Assembly (NCBI GenBank): GCA_002299675.1
Contig: DBOW01000055.1
Location: 6,186 to 12,930 of the forward strand
DNA from: Solobacterium sp. UBA636
Lineage (GTDB): Bacteria; Bacillota_I; Bacilli_A; Erysipelotrichales; Erysipelotrichaceae
Direction: 5' to 3'
DNA: 6,745 nt
Below the pieces are notes generated by a model, which saw only the letters and a list, made by a program, of their open reading frames with translations, made no database searches and was not told where the DNA came from. Made by a program: the position numbers and the translations under genes. Shown here in pieces: positions 6,194 through 6,745 of the stretch (the stretch's first letter is position 1; every line of letters starts with the position of its first letter).

Positions 6194-6670
6194 ATGTTTA
6201 GACCAATATTAAAAAAGAAAAATGAATTAGCTTTACAGGAAACAAAAAACATCCTGAAAACCTCCAGAAGAGCTGTTCTGGCTCTTAGTGGTGACAATAA
6301 CTACCCCTATGCCATTCCAGTCAATTACTTCTATGATGAAGAAGGAAACTTTATTATTTTTCACGGCTCAAAGATAGGACACAAAGTAGACTCATTAAAC
6401 AGAAACGATAAAGTCTGTTTAACTGTAATCGGAAAAGAAGAAATAATTGATGAACCATGGGCACCATATGTATCAAGTGCCATTGTTTTTGGAAGATGTC
6501 ATAAAATAGCGGATGAAGAAGAAAACTACAGAATGGTCATTAAATTTGCCTCTAAATATTATCCAGACATCCAGATGGCAACTCAGGAAGCAGATGCTGC
6601 CAGAAATGCCGTACAGATGTACAAGATTGATATAGAACACATCAGTGGCAAAAAAGTTCAGGAAAAATAA
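6194..6670 (+). CDS. NimA-like flavoprotein, pyridoxamine 5'-phosphate oxidase fold
   Basis: This 158-residue protein belongs to the split-barrel flavoproteins related to pyridoxamine 5'-phosphate oxidase and the NimA nitroimidazole reductases. These are soluble homodimers that usually bind FMN; many family members have no proven substrate. Visible features: an N-terminal helix with the LKTSRRAVLAL lead-in (21-31), the YPYAIPVNYFYD strand pair (37-48), FHGSKIGHKVD (56-66), which forms the flavin-phosphate-binding part with His57 at the position of the conserved Nim histidine, LNRNDKVCLTV (68-78), and a C-terminal MYKIDIEHISGKKV segment (142-155). Length is normal for the group. The ATG follows a -10-like element by 6 nt and is preceded by a terminator, so it is probably its own transcription unit. 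Calling it a drug-resistance gene would overreach: chromosomal Nim-like proteins are common and mostly of unknown role. Confidence 0.85.
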   Translation: MFRPILKKKNELALQETKNILKTSRRAVLALSGDNNYPYAIPVNYFYDEEGNFIIFHGSKIGHKVDSLNRNDKVCLTVIGKEEIIDEPWAPYVSSAIVFGRCHKIADEEENYRMVIKFASKYYPDIQMATQEADAARNAVQMYKIDIEHISGKKVQEK

Positions 6671-6675
6671 CGAAT

Positions 6676-6745
6676 CTGAAACTCATAAAACCTGACTATA
6701 AGTATGCAAAACAGATTATGCAGCACAAATAAGAAATGCCAGACA
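6676..6745 (+). pseudogene. Possible degraded 5' end of a GNAT acetyltransferase gene (partial)
   Basis: From 6676 one frame reads LKLIKPDYKYAKQIMQHK, then TAA (6730-6732), then EMPD to the window edge. This resembles the N-terminus of GNAT-family acetyltransferases, which often begin MxLIKPxxxYxxQIMxxxxEML. Two single-base differences would explain the damage: CTG where an ATG start is expected (6676-6678), and TAA where CAA (Gln) would fit. The stretch is short, and the rest lies outside the window. It could equally be intergenic sequence that resembles a protein by chance. Confidence 0.35.

Noticed and set aside
1..6745. A novel defence, mobile or toxin-antitoxin system
   Set aside because: All genes of identifiable family are housekeeping-type; I see no transposase, integrase, repeats, nuclease-effector pair or CRISPR-like array.

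Overview
The window looks like a chromosomal housekeeping segment from a low-GC Gram-positive bacterium. It is AT-rich by eye, and its UvrB closely resembles the Bacillus type. Its two U32-family proteins match the paired TrhP1/TrhP2 arrangement known from Bacillus subtilis (YrrN/YrrO). The protein style suggests the Erysipelotrichia or a related Firmicutes lineage, but I cannot fix a species. I see no insertion sequence, phage gene, CRISPR array, tRNA or rRNA.

Layout: (1) Positions 1-108 hold the 3' end of an unidentified plus-strand gene. It ends in a hairpin that also terminates the convergent minus-strand operon. (2) Positions 5591 down to 135 form one tightly packed minus-strand operon, in transcription order trhP1 - trhP2 - SpoU methyltransferase A - SpoU methyltransferase B - uvrB. 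Successive genes overlap by 8, 4 and 4 nt, and uvrB starts one base after its upstream neighbour stops. (3) A 49-bp divergent promoter region (5592-5640) separates this operon from a plus-strand folate-type ECF transporter S component (5641-6147). (4) A short terminator and promoter lead into a NimA-like, pyridoxamine-phosphate-oxidase-fold flavoprotein (6194-6670). (5) The last 70 bases look like the damaged 5' end of a GNAT acetyltransferase gene.

The operon's theme is RNA modification. TrhP1/TrhP2 are expected to hydroxylate uridine 34 of tRNA at C5, with prephenate in the pathway. The two SpoU-family enzymes are expected to 2'-O-methylate rRNA or tRNA. The DNA-repair helicase gene uvrB sits at the end without uvrA.

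Three points stand out. First, the three promoter-proximal genes (trhP1, folT-like, nim-like) each have an extended -10-like element (TGn plus a TATAAT-like hexamer) ending only 6-7 nt before the ATG, with no good Shine-Dalgarno sequence. The coupled internal genes trhP2 and both SpoU genes do have SD-like sequences. This suggests leaderless mRNAs. Second, the operon has two consecutive pairs of related proteins, and in each pair one member has lost canonical motif residues: the U32 cysteines in TrhP1 and the motif-1 Arg in SpoU B. Third, UvrB carries Asn-Phe where the damage-sensing hairpin normally has Tyr-Tyr. I found no clearly new multi-gene system; these are the observations worth checking.
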